Shown: piece after piece, positions 1 to 11,500 of the stretch
Position numbering within the stretch: position 1 is the stretch's first letter
Layout of the letters: the number at the start of each line of letters is the position of its first letter
DNA from: Candidatus Beckwithbacteria bacterium CG10_big_fil_rev_8_21_14_0_10_34_10
GTDB taxonomy: Bacteria; Patescibacteriota; Microgenomatia; UBA1400
Length of the DNA: 37,836 bases
Direction of reading: 5' to 3'
NCBI GenBank assembly: GCA_002773945.1
Contig: PEZT01000008.1
Coordinates: 1 to 37,836, forward strand
Notes under the pieces: generated by a model
What the model was told of the DNA's origin: nothing
Seen by the model: only the letters and a program-made list of their open reading frames with translations
The model's database searches: none
Position numbers and translations under genes: made by a program

Positions 1-82
1 TAACACCCAATGAGTACTATCAAAATTACTTAAAGAATCATGGAGGCAATGTGTCACTAAGGTAGTGAACGAGTACAAAGTA

Positions 83-111
83 TTGTTAAAAATTGGAGAA
101 TTTGTTACAAT
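83..111 (+). promoter_or_regulatory. Sigma-70-type promoter of rpmB, apparently leaderless
   Basis: A -35 box TTGTTA (83-88) and a -10 box TACAAT (106-111) are separated by exactly 17 bases. The -10 box ends 7 bases before the ATG at 119, so transcription should begin at or next to the A of the start codon. This supports the internal ATG rather than the upstream GTG at 65, which would lie before the promoter. Confidence 0.6.
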
Positions 112-118
112 CCTTTTT

Positions 119-373
119 ATGGTTAAAAGAATTTGTCAGCAGTGCGGTAAAAGGGCTATTACTGGAGCTACCAGCCGGCATAAGCGTGGGGTCGCCTCAA
201 AGAAGTTTTCTAACAGAGCTAAAAAGGTCAAAAGAACTTTAAAGCCTAACCTCCAGTCAGCCAGCCTTATGATTCAGGGAAAAAAGAAAAAAATCCTTCT
301 TTGTACCAAGTGTTTAAGAAAACTTAAAAAGAAAAGTTCTTCTTTAGTTTTAAAGAAATCTAAAAAGTCTTAA
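119..373 (+). CDS. rpmB: Large ribosomal subunit protein bL28
   Basis: An 84-residue basic protein starting MVKRICQQCGKRAITG. The N-terminal CxxC, the following Ser-Arg-His-Lys-Arg-Gly stretch and the later RTLKPNLQS segment are typical of bacterial L28, a 50S subunit protein that binds 23S rRNA. A second CxxC pair (TKCLRKL region) suggests a zinc-ribbon form. I chose the ATG at 119 because the family begins there and because a good promoter ends just upstream. The frame stays open back to a GTG at 65, but the extra 18 residues do not look like L28. The last 14 bases overlap the convergent membrane gene on the other strand. The first 118 bases of the window hold only short stop-rich frames and the promoter. 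Confidence 0.9.
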   Translation: MVKRICQQCGKRAITGATSRHKRGVASKKFSNRAKKVKRTLKPNLQSASLMIQGKKKKILLCTKCLRKLKKKSSSLVLKKSKKS

Positions 374-2525
374 CTGAAGCTTCATTTACTTTCTTTAAGC
401 CGTTTAAAGCTTTTTCATCCTGAGGATTGATATTTTGAAGGATAAATAAATATTGTTCTTGAGCTTTTTTAAAGTTTTCCTGGCTCAAGTAGATCTCTCC
501 TAGCTTAAGATATGTCTGAGTATAGTTAGGCTTAAGCTGAATTGCCTTATTTAAAGTTTTTATGGCCTTTTCAGTTTCATTTAGCTGAGAATAAGTTATG
601 CCTAAATTATATAAAATTTTGGCATCGGTCGGTGCCAGCAGCCTTGCTTGTTCTAAAGCTTTAACCGCCTCATATTTTTCCTGGGGTTCAAGATAGCTTA
701 AATAAAGATAAACCTCAGCCTTATTTTTGTAGAAATTTAAATGAACTTGGTTTAGCTCTAAGGCTCGGCTGATTTCCATTTCAGCTAATTTGGCTAAATC
801 CTGGCCGGTTTGAGCTGCTTCACTGGCTTTAAGGTCTAAGTAGGCAATGGCCAGCTTAGCGGCTGATTTTCCAAAATGAGCGTGATATAAAGCCTCAGTA
901 GGGTTTAGTTTAATTGCTTTTTCATAATTTAAAAAAGCCGGCAGAAGATTTAAAGATTTATAAAAAGTTTCAGCTTTCGCAAAATAAAAATCAGCTAACC
1001 AGTGTTTAGAAATTATTATAAAACTTGATAAAGTTAAAACTGAAACTAAAAAAGTAGCCCCAATTTTACAAAAATTTTTTTTCAAAAAACCAAGTTTTAA
1101 AGTGATTGTTTTTAAACCCTTTTTATAATCGCTTAAACCAAAACAAAATCCAGGCAGAAAGAAAAATAAAAGACCGGTTAAAACTACTGAAAAACCAAAA
1201 AAATTAGTAATTAAAAGACTAATAAAGCCCAAAAATAAAGCTAATTTTAAGCTTATTTCTTGATGTATAAGTTTATCTTTTGATACTTTAATTGTATTTT
1301 TGATATAGTCAAAAAACCAGGCTAAAAATACAAAAATAATACTTAAATAAGTGGCTAAACCTAAAAGTCCCTGGCAAGCTAAAATATTTAAAAATTCATT
1401 ATGAGCTTTGTTGTATAAAAAGTCCCATTCTGACAAAAGATTATGAGTTTGAGGCTTAAATTTATAGTAAGAATAAGCATAGGTTTCTAGGCCCGAACCA
1501 ATTAAAGGATGAGCTTTAAAAATATTTAAAGCCCCGACCCAAACTACCTGCCTAATTTCAGATGACTCGGAAATTTTTGGGGCATAAGGAAGAGAAAAAT
1601 TATCATTTTTTAAAGCCTTGGTTTCAATCTTTTGTTCCACCTTAAGAGGAGAAAAGATTTTTAACCAATAAGGTAGTTTTTTAATATAAGCATAGGTTTT
1701 ACCGCCAAAAAAAAGGTAAATAATAATGGTTAAGCTAAAAACAATTAAATGATGTTTTTTAATTGTTTTAACTTCTTTTAACTTTAATTTTTTCTTGATT
1801 AAATAGTCAGTCATTAAAAATAAGGTTAGGGTAATAAATAATGCCAGAATGGCTGATTTAGAATTAGTAAAAATTAAACATAAAAGAAAGAGGAAATATA
1901 AAAGCCAATAAAAAACCTTGTTTTTAGTTAAACCTTTTACATTTTCTCTTTCTTTTAAAGCCAGAGGAATAAAAATTAGACTTCCTAAAAAAGCACCCAG
2001 CCAGTTAGGTTGGCCCAGAGTAGAGAAAACGCGGTTTTGGACATCCTGAATCCAGTAGTTTTTATCAATTCCCAAGCGTTCTAAAATACCATAAGCTGAA
2101 ACTACCAAAGCAGAAATTAAAAGTAGCTTTAAGGATTTTTTTATTTCTTTTTTAGTTAAACAGGCTAAAAAAACATAATATAGGGCTAGGTAAGAGAGGG
2201 TGGAAAGTAAACCGCCATGAGATCGGGAGTAATATCCCCAGAAACTAGTGTGAGAATCAATTGATATGATAGTGGAAATAACAGAGGATATTAGGAAAAG
2301 TAAAAAAGGAATGTCTAGGGGAGTTTTTTTAATATAAAGCTTGCCTTTAAAAATTGATTTTCCAGAGAAGGCAGCTAAGACAATGATTGTTATAAGGTAA
2401 GTAAAGATCATTTTATTGAACTCAAATAACTCAAAGGAAATGGGGACAAATATGAGGGGGAGAAGGAGGAAAAAAAGATAAAAAGAGACTTTAATTATTT
2501 GGTTAAAAAGGCGATCTAAATTCAT
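360..2525 (-). CDS. O-antigen ligase/polymerase-like membrane protein with C-terminal TPR repeats
   Basis: A 721-residue protein. The first two thirds hold about ten or more hydrophobic segments. The signature pieces are those of the Wzy/WaaL O-antigen ligase superfamily: FTNSKSAILALF in a membrane segment, then PLIGSGLETYAYSYY, then AHNEFLNILACQGLLGL in the large outer loop, where a conserved His is expected. The last roughly 170 residues are soluble TPR repeats (for example LYNLGITYSQLNETEKAIKT). This fusion is common in Gram-positive-like and CPR bacteria. The likely job is to polymerise or transfer lipid-linked glycan outside the membrane, possibly glycosylating surface proteins. Start ATG at 2525 was chosen over an upstream ATG at 2594 because a -10 box lies 6 bases before it. 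It is divergent from the giant gene, which may be a substrate (inference). Its acceptor is unknown. Confidence 0.8.
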   Translation of the reverse strand: MNLDRLFNQIIKVSFYLFFLLLPLIFVPISFELFEFNKMIFTYLITIIVLAAFSGKSIFKGKLYIKKTPLDIPFLLFLISSVISTIISIDSHTSFWGYYSRSHGGLLSTLSYLALYYVFLACLTKKEIKKSLKLLLISALVVSAYGILERLGIDKNYWIQDVQNRVFSTLGQPNWLGAFLGSLIFIPLALKERENVKGLTKNKVFYWLLYFLFLLCLIFTNSKSAILALFITLTLFLMTDYLIKKKLKLKEVKTIKKHHLIVFSLTIIIYLFFGGKTYAYIKKLPYWLKIFSPLKVEQKIETKALKNDNFSLPYAPKISESSEIRQVVWVGALNIFKAHPLIGSGLETYAYSYYKFKPQTHNLLSEWDFLYNKAHNEFLNILACQGLLGLATYLSIIFVFLAWFFDYIKNTIKVSKDKLIHQEISLKLALFLGFISLLITNFFGFSVVLTGLLFFFLPGFCFGLSDYKKGLKTITLKLGFLKKNFCKIGATFLVSVLTLSSFIIISKHWLADFYFAKAETFYKSLNLLPAFLNYEKAIKLNPTEALYHAHFGKSAAKLAIAYLDLKASEAAQTGQDLAKLAEMEISRALELNQVHLNFYKNKAEVYLYLSYLEPQEKYEAVKALEQARLLAPTDAKILYNLGITYSQLNETEKAIKTLNKAIQLKPNYTQTYLKLGEIYLSQENFKKAQEQYLFILQNINPQDEKALNGLKKVNEASVKTF

Positions 2526-2531
2526 AAAAAT

Positions 2532-2560
2532 ATTGTAGCTTATTAATCCTTGACTTTCCA
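2532..2560 (-). promoter_or_regulatory. Promoter of the O-antigen ligase/TPR gene
   Basis: On the minus strand, TGGAAA (2555-2560) and TACAAT (2532-2537) are 17 bases apart. The -10 box ends 6 bases before the ATG at 2525, again leaving essentially no leader. The -35 match is weak (4 of 6). It abuts the -35 of the divergent promoter for the giant gene, sharing base 2555, so the two promoters may compete for polymerase. Confidence 0.5.
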
Positions 2561-2579
2561 GAGGAAAACAGGCTAAACT
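2550..2579 (+). promoter_or_regulatory. Promoter of the giant gene
   Basis: TTGACT (2550-2555, 5 of 6 to the -35 consensus), an 18-base spacer, then TAAACT (2574-2579, 4 of 6). The -10 box ends 7 bases before the ATG at 2587, so this is another leaderless-type arrangement. No Shine-Dalgarno is visible before the start codon. Confidence 0.45.
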
Positions 2580-2586
2580 GAAATTA

Positions 2587-5500
2587 ATGTCCAAGCTGCC
2601 TGAAAATAAGAGCGGTAGTAGTCCTATTATTGTTATAATAGCTACTCTAGCGATTTCTTCTTTTCTTCCTTTTTTCTCAAGTAAAATCCCCTTTAATATT
2701 AAAGAAAAGTTTCCCCAAATTTTTTATTTACAAGAAGATAGTGGTAATCCTTATCCTACGCCTACTCCTAAACCAAATGAATGTAATTATTCAGGTCAGA
2801 AAAAATGTGAGGGTAATATTAAATATACCTGCCGGTATAAATTAGGGATTTTAAAATGGACTGATGCTGATAACTGTTGTTCTCCCAGTTTTGATGGCTG
2901 TGGTTGTCAGGGAGGAGTTTGTAAAGTAAAGCCAACTCCCAAACCAACCCCCGCTCCGAGACCAACGCCTGATCAATGTCAGGTAACCAGTGATTGTGCG
3001 GCGGAAGGAAGATGTAATGTTTCCTGTTCAGGCAGGCCGAAAAAATGCCACTGGACATCTTGTCCGGCAGGAGTTGAACCGGAAGCTCCTGGGGAAGGTG
3101 AGACTGGTTCAGGTCCTGTTTCCTATGGTTGTTTTTTAAAGGGAACAAAAATAAGAACAGCAGACGGGTTAAAAAATATTGAAGAAATAAAGAGAGAAGA
3201 TAAGTTAGTTTCTTTTAATTTAAATACCCTAAAGGAAGAAATAGCCGCTTCTTTTGAGTTGTCTTCGCATAAAGTTAATGGGTTTTATTATCTTTTAATT
3301 AGCGATTATAGTTCTCAAAAAATTCAACTTCGGGTAACTTCCGAGCATCCAATATTTACTTTAGTCAGTCCTCAGGCTGATTTTTCCCAAGCCCAATTTG
3401 TTAAAGTTAAAGATTTAAAGAAAGATGATTTAGTTAAAACGGATAAGTTTTGGGGAGTAATAATAGAAAAAAAATATTATGACCTGGAAACTTTGGTTTA
3501 TAACCTAGTCTCTGTTTCCCCTTGGGAAAACTTTTTTGCCAATGGGGTTTTAGTTCATAATAAAGCTGTTTTAAGTCCGCCTTTGCAATCAGGAGATTTA
3601 GGAGATGAAATTGAGGAAGAACCTGTTGGAATTGGGACAACTTCTTCTGGTTCTGGTTATTCAGTTTATAATGAAAATGATGAAATGGGGGAATTAAAAC
3701 TTTCTCAAAGGGAGCTTTTCCAGCCGACAGCTCCTTTAAGTCAGGAACAACCAAGTGTTGACACTGGCGGTTATTCTCAAATCCCACCTGTTACTTCCCC
3801 GTCGGTTATTCCAGGATTTACTCCCAGTTTTGACCAATCCAGCTGTAGTAAAGAGTGTCAGCAGTCAAAAGGAGCCGGAGCCGGAGGGCAATATAATCCG
3901 GATAAAAATGAAATGGGAGTCGGAGGTTGTGAATGTGCTTGTGTTAAAGGGCACTGGAAGCCAGGTTCAGGTTACACTAGTTGTGAGGGAGAAGAAGAAA
4001 ACCAGATTATTGGTGAGTGTCCAGTTACAGGAGAAGATTATGTTTTAAATTCTTGTGTTCAGCAGGTTTGCCAGGGAGAAAAATGGGTTAAAACCCAGCA
4101 ACGTTGTACTGCCAGTGGCCGATCATATCAAGTTCAAGGAGATGCGACTGAAAATACCTGTTCTGAGGGTGATTCAGTTAGAGACTGCCATCAACCGGTC
4201 ATAACTCAAACTCTTCCGGGACAGGAAAGTCAGACGACTGTCCGTCTGCCTGACGGGGAAAAATGCAGCCCTGACGGTAAATATATTTATACTAAAACAG
4301 AAAATCAGTCGGTCTATCGAGGGATTAGGCGGGAAGAAGATAGATTTAATTCAAAATTGGGGGTTGGTAATAGAGTACCATTAGAAAGTGTTTGTTTTGA
4401 AAAAGATGGCCAGGCTTATATTGTTTCTACCACTGAATATTTTGGCTCAGGGACGGAGGTTTATTCTGAAAACCAGGGTTTTTCCTGTAGTTTGAGTGGT
4501 AATAATATTGTTGATGCCCAAGATGAACAAAATTCAATTAATTGTAATTATAATGAAATTTGTTCTAAAGAAGGTGGCTATCTTGCTTGTCAGAAAGTAA
4601 ATTTGACTGATAGTCAGCTTCAGGAAGATTATATTATTTTTGATTCCCAGAAATATGTTTGCCGCCAAAAAACCAAAATATTTTTTCAAGATCTTCGTCA
4701 AAGAGAATTAGTCGAAGTTAAAGATTGTGCTGATTTAGGTTCTAACTATATCTGTGGTAGACAAGATGGTCAAATTACCTGTCTTAAAACAGAGACAGAA
4801 GTTGATTATCAGGCTGAAGAACTTAGCTTGGATCAGGACCAAGGTTTTAGTGCCAGCAATGGTTATTCCTGCTCAGGAACAAGCGGCATAATTAATAACC
4901 GATTTAGAGACAGAAAGACTAGTTTTAAAAAATGTGATGTGGGTAATATTTGCACTGAATTAAGGATTAATGGTGAAACTTATTTTAAATGTTTAGATAA
5001 AAATAAAGATTTAGGTTTAAAAGATAAAGACATTGCTGTAAATGATCAGGTTATTATTGAAGGCACAGTGGCTGAAAACGGAGACACTGATTTAGAGCTT
5101 TCTTTTATTCCCGCTGAAATTACTGATAACTCTGTTCCTTTATTAGCTAAGTGTTCTTGGCCTCAAGGAAATCAAGGGGAAACAAAGCTTTTTGAACCAA
5201 ATGTTTTTGGTGATTCTGAACCTACTCGTTATAAGTGTACTTGTTTAGAAGATGGTTCTTCCTGCCAGTGGAAATCTCTTAAACTAGTTTATTCAGTTGA
5301 AGAAAATTGCGGCAATCATTTTAATAATGACACTTATTTTACTGCTTCAGGCTGTTTTCAGTGCCAGTCTGGTCAGGAAGTCCTTTTGGCCAGCCGGAAG
5401 CAGATTCAGAATTATAAAAACCAAGCGGCTATAGATCCTCGGGCTCAAACTAGTATTTCTTCAAAATGTCTTGGATTTGTTAGTCAGGAAACCAGGCAGA

Positions 5501-8500
5501 CTACTTGCTCTGATGGCAGTCAGGCAGGGAGTGTTTATTGTAAGGGGGATCAATGCAAAGCTTGTGAAATTGGGGCTGACGGTCAGACTTCTTCTAAAAC
5601 CATTGATTCTTATGATCAGGCAAGAATTTATTGTCCTTCGGAGTGTGCCTTAACTAATACTACTCAAAAGACGGGCAAGGTTTGTGATGAAGCCGGCAAT
5701 TTGTATGAATTTACCACGACTGATTTAGGAACTGAAGAAAAAAATTATCTTAAATTTTGTCCTTTAGGTTGTAGAAATGGTGCTTGCATTGAAGGTTGTT
5801 TAACTTCAGATTTTAAAATGGTTTCAAAGGGAACAATAATTGCCGCTGAATCAGGCTGCGGGACTAAAAAATGTCAAAATGATGGTAGTTGGAAGGAAGA
5901 AATAGGTAGTGACTGTCGAGCTGAGGTGGCCGAAAGCTTAAGATGGCAGGCTATAGAGGAAGATTATCAGGAAGAGCAAAATCTTAATTTAACTTTAGTT
6001 CAAAGACTGGCTTCAAAAGAGGGCGCTTATACTAAATCTTTGATTAAAGTTTTTGATGCGGATTTTTTAGAAACAGAAGGTGGTCAGGAACTATTAGAAA
6101 GAGCTCAGAATAATAAAAATGAGCTTCTAGCTGGAGATGTCATGTCAGCTGGGTTAAAAGAGCTTTTGCGGACTGGTCAAGGCTCTTCTTTTTATGATGA
6201 TGGAGAAGAAATTACTGGTTTAACGTCCTTAAGGCCTTACGAGAGTGATGTTTTAGAGGCAGGGAATGAAGTTTATGATGAGTTTATAGAAGCTTGTCAA
6301 AAAAGAGATGAAGGTTTTGTTGAGCAGGTTAAACAGTTAAGGGCTATTAGCAGTTCAGCCGTTTCCTATTTAAACCGACCCTATTTGGATAACACTCAGG
6401 AATGTCAAAATATGATTAGTACCATTAAACATCAAATGACTGGTGAAGCTGATAATTTGGGCCAGGGGGTCTTGAATTTTTTGGCCGGTTTTGGGGGAAC
6501 TGAGTTTGGTGATCAGAATAGCCCATATTACCAATATGGTCAGGCTTTGGAAGCAATTGAAGAATGTAATCAGGCTTCTTCGCAATACAATTTTAACTGG
6601 GAACTTAAAGCTTCGGATAACATTTCTTCCTGGAGTCAGGAGCAGAAAGATTGTGTGGCGGGGATGGCCGCGGCTAAAAAAGCCAGGTTGGATAAATTAG
6701 GGGGGACTGATGAGCTGACCGGCTCAGCGGTTTTTGAGACGCTTTATGGTGAGGGGTTGGGTGATTTTGGCGGGGGCCAGGAAAGTATTAGGGCCGCCGC
6801 TGGTCGTCAACAACTGGCTAATGCGGCTTTAACAATTGGAACAATGGGGGTGAGTGGAGTTGCTCAGGGAATTATTAAAGGAACTAAGTTAGCTTCAACC
6901 ACTGTGGCCGCTGCTAATGCCGCTGGTGATTTAGCTAAGGGAGCTGGTTTTTTAGAAAAGATTGTTCCTCGAGCAGTGACTGGTTTAACTAGTGGTCAAT
7001 GGGTAGAAACAGGAGCTTTAAGTGTTTTAAATTATAGTGTGGCTGATGTGGTTGGGGATGTTTGGTTAGCAACTAAATATACCGGGCAAATGGCCGTTGG
7101 TGATGTGGCTTCAGCAGCGGAGTTAGATAAGTTAATGGATGTGAGTGATCAAAGCCAGGGTAATGTGGTTTTATCGGGTTTAGCTTCTCAATCGCAGGAA
7201 TTAGCTAATCAGCAGACAGCTTCCTTTGGCTCCAGCAATTGGTGGGGTAACCTAGCCAGAAATGCAGGTTATTCTTTAGCTTTTGGTTCAGCCTTAAATC
7301 TTAAGAATATAGCTTCTGATGCCATTGGCAATCGGGTTGGTACTTTTATCGGTCAGATAGCTGATAGTGCCAGAGGAGCCAGAGAGTTGGTTTCCAACCC
7401 GGCCAGCAGTTTTTCTTTAGCTGAGGCAGTTTTAGGGAGTAGTTTAGATAAAGTTCCAGGGGTAGTTATAAGTCTTGGTGTTGATGGTCGGACAATTTTA
7501 AATTTACCTAGGGGTTTAGAGATTCATGCTCCGGCAGTTGATGTTGAAGGAAATTTGACTGCCACTCGGGTAATTAAATCTTCAACTGATACAAAATTAA
7601 TTATTGAGCCGGCTTCTGATGGAAATTTAAGAATAACGGCCGGAGATAAAACAGTTGAAGTGCCAGAAGCTTCTTTAAAAAGTTTTATTGTTGTAGACCC
7701 TAGCTCTGAAAATAGCAGGGTAATTATTAATGCTTTTGATGAGGGTATTGGCGCTTTAGAAAAACAGGGAATTCAGGCCTCTCAGACAGTAAAAGACATT
7801 GAAAGTTTGCTGGGAGGAGTGGAAATCGCTTCAGTTAGAGTAGTGAACTATAAGGGTGATTTGCCCCAGATTGAAGCAAAAAAATTGACTACCAAAGTTG
7901 GAGAAACTTTAGCCAGTGTTTGGGACAATACCGGAGGGAAAATATTTAGGACTGGTTTCCAGCCGGAAGTTTCTTCAATCTCAAAAGAAGGATCAGTGGA
8001 AAAGTTGAGTTTTTGGAAAAAAACAAGTGACAGTTTAAATAAAGGAATTGATGATATTAAGAGCAGATTTTCTGGTTCTAAAACAGAAATTCCTGTTCCG
8101 GATGCAGAGGTAGTTTTGCAACCAGAACCAGTTAAAAAAGTAAGCTTTTGGCAGGGGGCAGGCTATAAATTAGCCCAAGGAATAAATGATATTAAAGGTA
8201 GATTATCTGGTTCTGAAAGGGAATTAGCCGGTTTAAAATCAATTGTTAATCAAGATAAACTTCCTTCAGAGGTAATTGAAGCGATTAAGGGGAGTAAATT
8301 AGGTGAACCCTTAGATAGTTTTATTAGAAAAAATGGTGGTTTGCTTACATACATATCTGGTGATAATGTTTATCTTTCTGATGGCCATAAATTAGTTCAT
8401 CTTCCTGATGGAGTAAAGGTTTCTACGGATAATTATACTGGCCTTTTTTATATTGATTTGCCCGAGAAGATGATTATTCCATCTAATGACAGGGTTAGTC

Positions 8501-11500
8501 TTATTAATCTTGATGATTCTGTTAAGTGGCAGGAGTTAAAGGGGATTTTGGCTGAAAAAGGGGTGAAATTGCCAGAAGTAGAATTAGGAGGAGAAGGGCC
8601 AGAGCCAGTGGTTAAACCAGAGGTTGAAAATACTAGTTCTAATTATAATTTTGGTTATAAATTAGCTGAGACTTTTAATGGGATTAAATCCAGCTTAGGA
8701 GGGGGAGGAAAAGAAAATAAACCTAATGTTATTAATGAGACTCTTGAAAGAATAAGGACGAGCCAGCTTCAGAAAGCCCAAGGCAGGCTGGAAGCTAAAG
8801 TTAGTACTGAGGTTCAGGGGCATATAGTAGATGATATTTATAACCATAGTTTACGCTTGAAACAGACAGCCTTTAGTTCGTTAGATAGCGCTAAAAACTT
8901 TGCCGATTACAATGTAAGGGAGAGAATTGGATTATGGAGTCAATTGGACAGAAATGGTAAATCTGATATTTACAAAACAGCTTGGCAGAAATTTGACCAG
9001 GCAGGTATTGATTCAGTTAGGGCAGCTGAATTAGCTACCCAAATAGAAAAAGGGATTTTGGCAAATCAAGAACAGTTGATTCAAAATCAGTTAAAAAGAA
9101 TAGATTTTAAGGAAACTTTAGTTGGCGGAAAAAATGTTTATAGTTTTGGTGATATTCATGGAGATTATGAACAGTTTGAGAAATTAGCTAAGGGTCAGCT
9201 GAAAAATGACCAAGGTGAAACTTTAAGCGAGCCAATTTTAAACTTCTGGGGCAGGCTAAAGCTTGGGCCTAATGATGAGGTCTATATTCATGGTGATTTA
9301 ATAGATAGATCACCAGTAGAAGCTGGTAAAAATGTTAAGAAGAGCAATAAAACAACCAGTATTGGAACAGCCAAGGCAGTAATGGAATTGGAACAGCAGT
9401 CTAATGGCCAGGTCAAGGTTTTGCTGGGCAATCATGATGCGGCCGGATTGACTGCTTATCATAAAATGAAAGAGTTGATTTCTTCAGGTATGTCTGAGAG
9501 TGAGGCGGCTCTTCAAGCGGCTGAATGGGTTAGTCCAAAAGTTATTAAAAAAGGAGTACCTTTTGTTATTAGTCCAGGAATAAATTCAGAAGAACTTTTA
9601 AAATTATATAAAGATCCGGAACTGGCTAATTGGCTGATGTCCCGGCCGGCCATGCTTTTGGATGCTCAAGGGACAATTCATGTTCATTCTGATACTTCCA
9701 GTTATTTTTATTATGGTAAGAAGATTGAAGATATTAATAGGAATGTGGCTTCAATTTTAAGAGGAGAACAGGGAGCTGATAAAGTCGCTGATCTAGCTAG
9801 GGATTTAACTTCAAGAAATGGTTTTTACTCTCCGGAAAAAGTTAATTTGTTTTTAGAAAGAACTGGGGGGAAAAAAATAATTCATGCTCATAATGAGGGG
9901 GCTGTGGAGGTGGATTCCCGGGTTGTTAATGTTGATGGTGGTTTATCCCGAGGATATAAGGGACAAGCCCGCTTTGACGAAGTTATTGTTCCACCAGAAG
10001 TAAAAGTATTAGTTAATGTGAGGGGAAAAGCAGTTATCCCAACAGTAGAAATTCAAGCTGGTCTTTCTCCCCGGGAAATAGGTCGGTCCTTCTATAGTCT
10101 TAGTAGAGATTTTACCGGTGGGGTTCAAAAGTTATTAGGGCAAAATATTGGTTCAAGTTCAGATACTAGACTGAGTCAGTTATGGCAGCTTTTTGATGAT
10201 AATGCTCAAAATCCTTCATTTAATCTTTTTGTTCAGTTAAAAAATACCATTGCTACAATTCAAATTGGTTTGGAAGGAAAATATGGTTTTAACCAGGAAA
10301 CTAGCTTAGGCAGGCTTTGGCAGGCAGCTGAGGAGACGGCTGCTGACCCATTGATCTTTTTTAAGAAAGTTTTTGGCGGGACTGAGGTTAAAACTAGTGG
10401 TTTGGAAGGTGAGGTAAAAGTTGAAGTTGAAGAGAAAACAGCTGTTACACCTCCTGAAATCCAAACTATTAGACAGGAAAAACTTATTTATCCTAAAACA
10501 GAAGAATTTATTAATAAAGAAAATCAGGGTTCAATTAAATCAGTTTCTGAAGGTAAATGGGGAAAGGTTTATTTAGTAGAAAATGAAGCAGTTAAGGTTT
10601 TTATGCGGGATTCTCCTTATAACTCTTATGAGTTAGAGTTCTATAGGCTTTTTGGCGGTCAGGCAACTATTCCTGAATTTAAAGGAGAATTGGCTAGCAG
10701 CAAAGATCTTCCTTCTGGTGGTTTTGTCATGGAAAGGATAAAAGGGGAAACTTTAGAGGATTTGGTAAATAAAAGGACAGCTGGTTGGACAGCGGAAATT
10801 CGTGATCCTAATGGTCTTGGTTTTATAGATAATTCAGTTGATATAAATGATTTAATAAGAGGAACTTTAACTAAAGACCAAGCCCAGCAAGCTTTAAATG
10901 ATTTAGCTGAATTTCATCGGGTTACGGGTCGGGCTCATGGTGACTTAGGCCAAACTAAAGATATTATTGTGGAAGAAGTCACTGGTCGGTTAAGGTTTAT
11001 TGATCCGGAATGGGAAAGATTTGGTGATCAAACACCTCAAGGAGAAATGGACTCTTTTCATAACTATATGGAAAGACTTTGTGGTGAAGAGTTAGTTAAG
11101 CCGGAGACAATTAGTGCTGAGGAACAAACTAGAAGATTGGGTAAGTTTTTTGATTCCATTGGAGATGAAACAGGTGAAGGGGAGAATCAGCCAGAGGCGG
11201 TTAATTTTGTTCCGGTTGAGGAGGAAGTAGTCAAAACGTCAATTAATTTTTCTAAGCTGGAAGAACTTAAAACTACGGCTAGGGAAGAAGTTTTTTTAGA
11301 TGAATTGGTGGGTGTAATGCAGGCTAATACTGGTAAATCTTTAGCCCAAGCTTTTGAAACTGGCAGGCTTGGAGGAGTTTTAACTCAAGTACCAGAAGCA
11401 GTCGTAAAAACTTATAATCGGGCTTTGAATAATTTGGCTTATAACCAATTTACAGACATGGAAACCAGGCCGGCAATAGAAACTATCTTAAATGCTATTG

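Noticed and set aside
2819..3787. Open frames on the minus strand within the giant gene (about 110-117 codons)
   Set aside because: They lie antisense to the Cys-rich and Hint coding region. Their translations are rich in rare combinations with no recognisable domain, and no promoter or Shine-Dalgarno precedes them.
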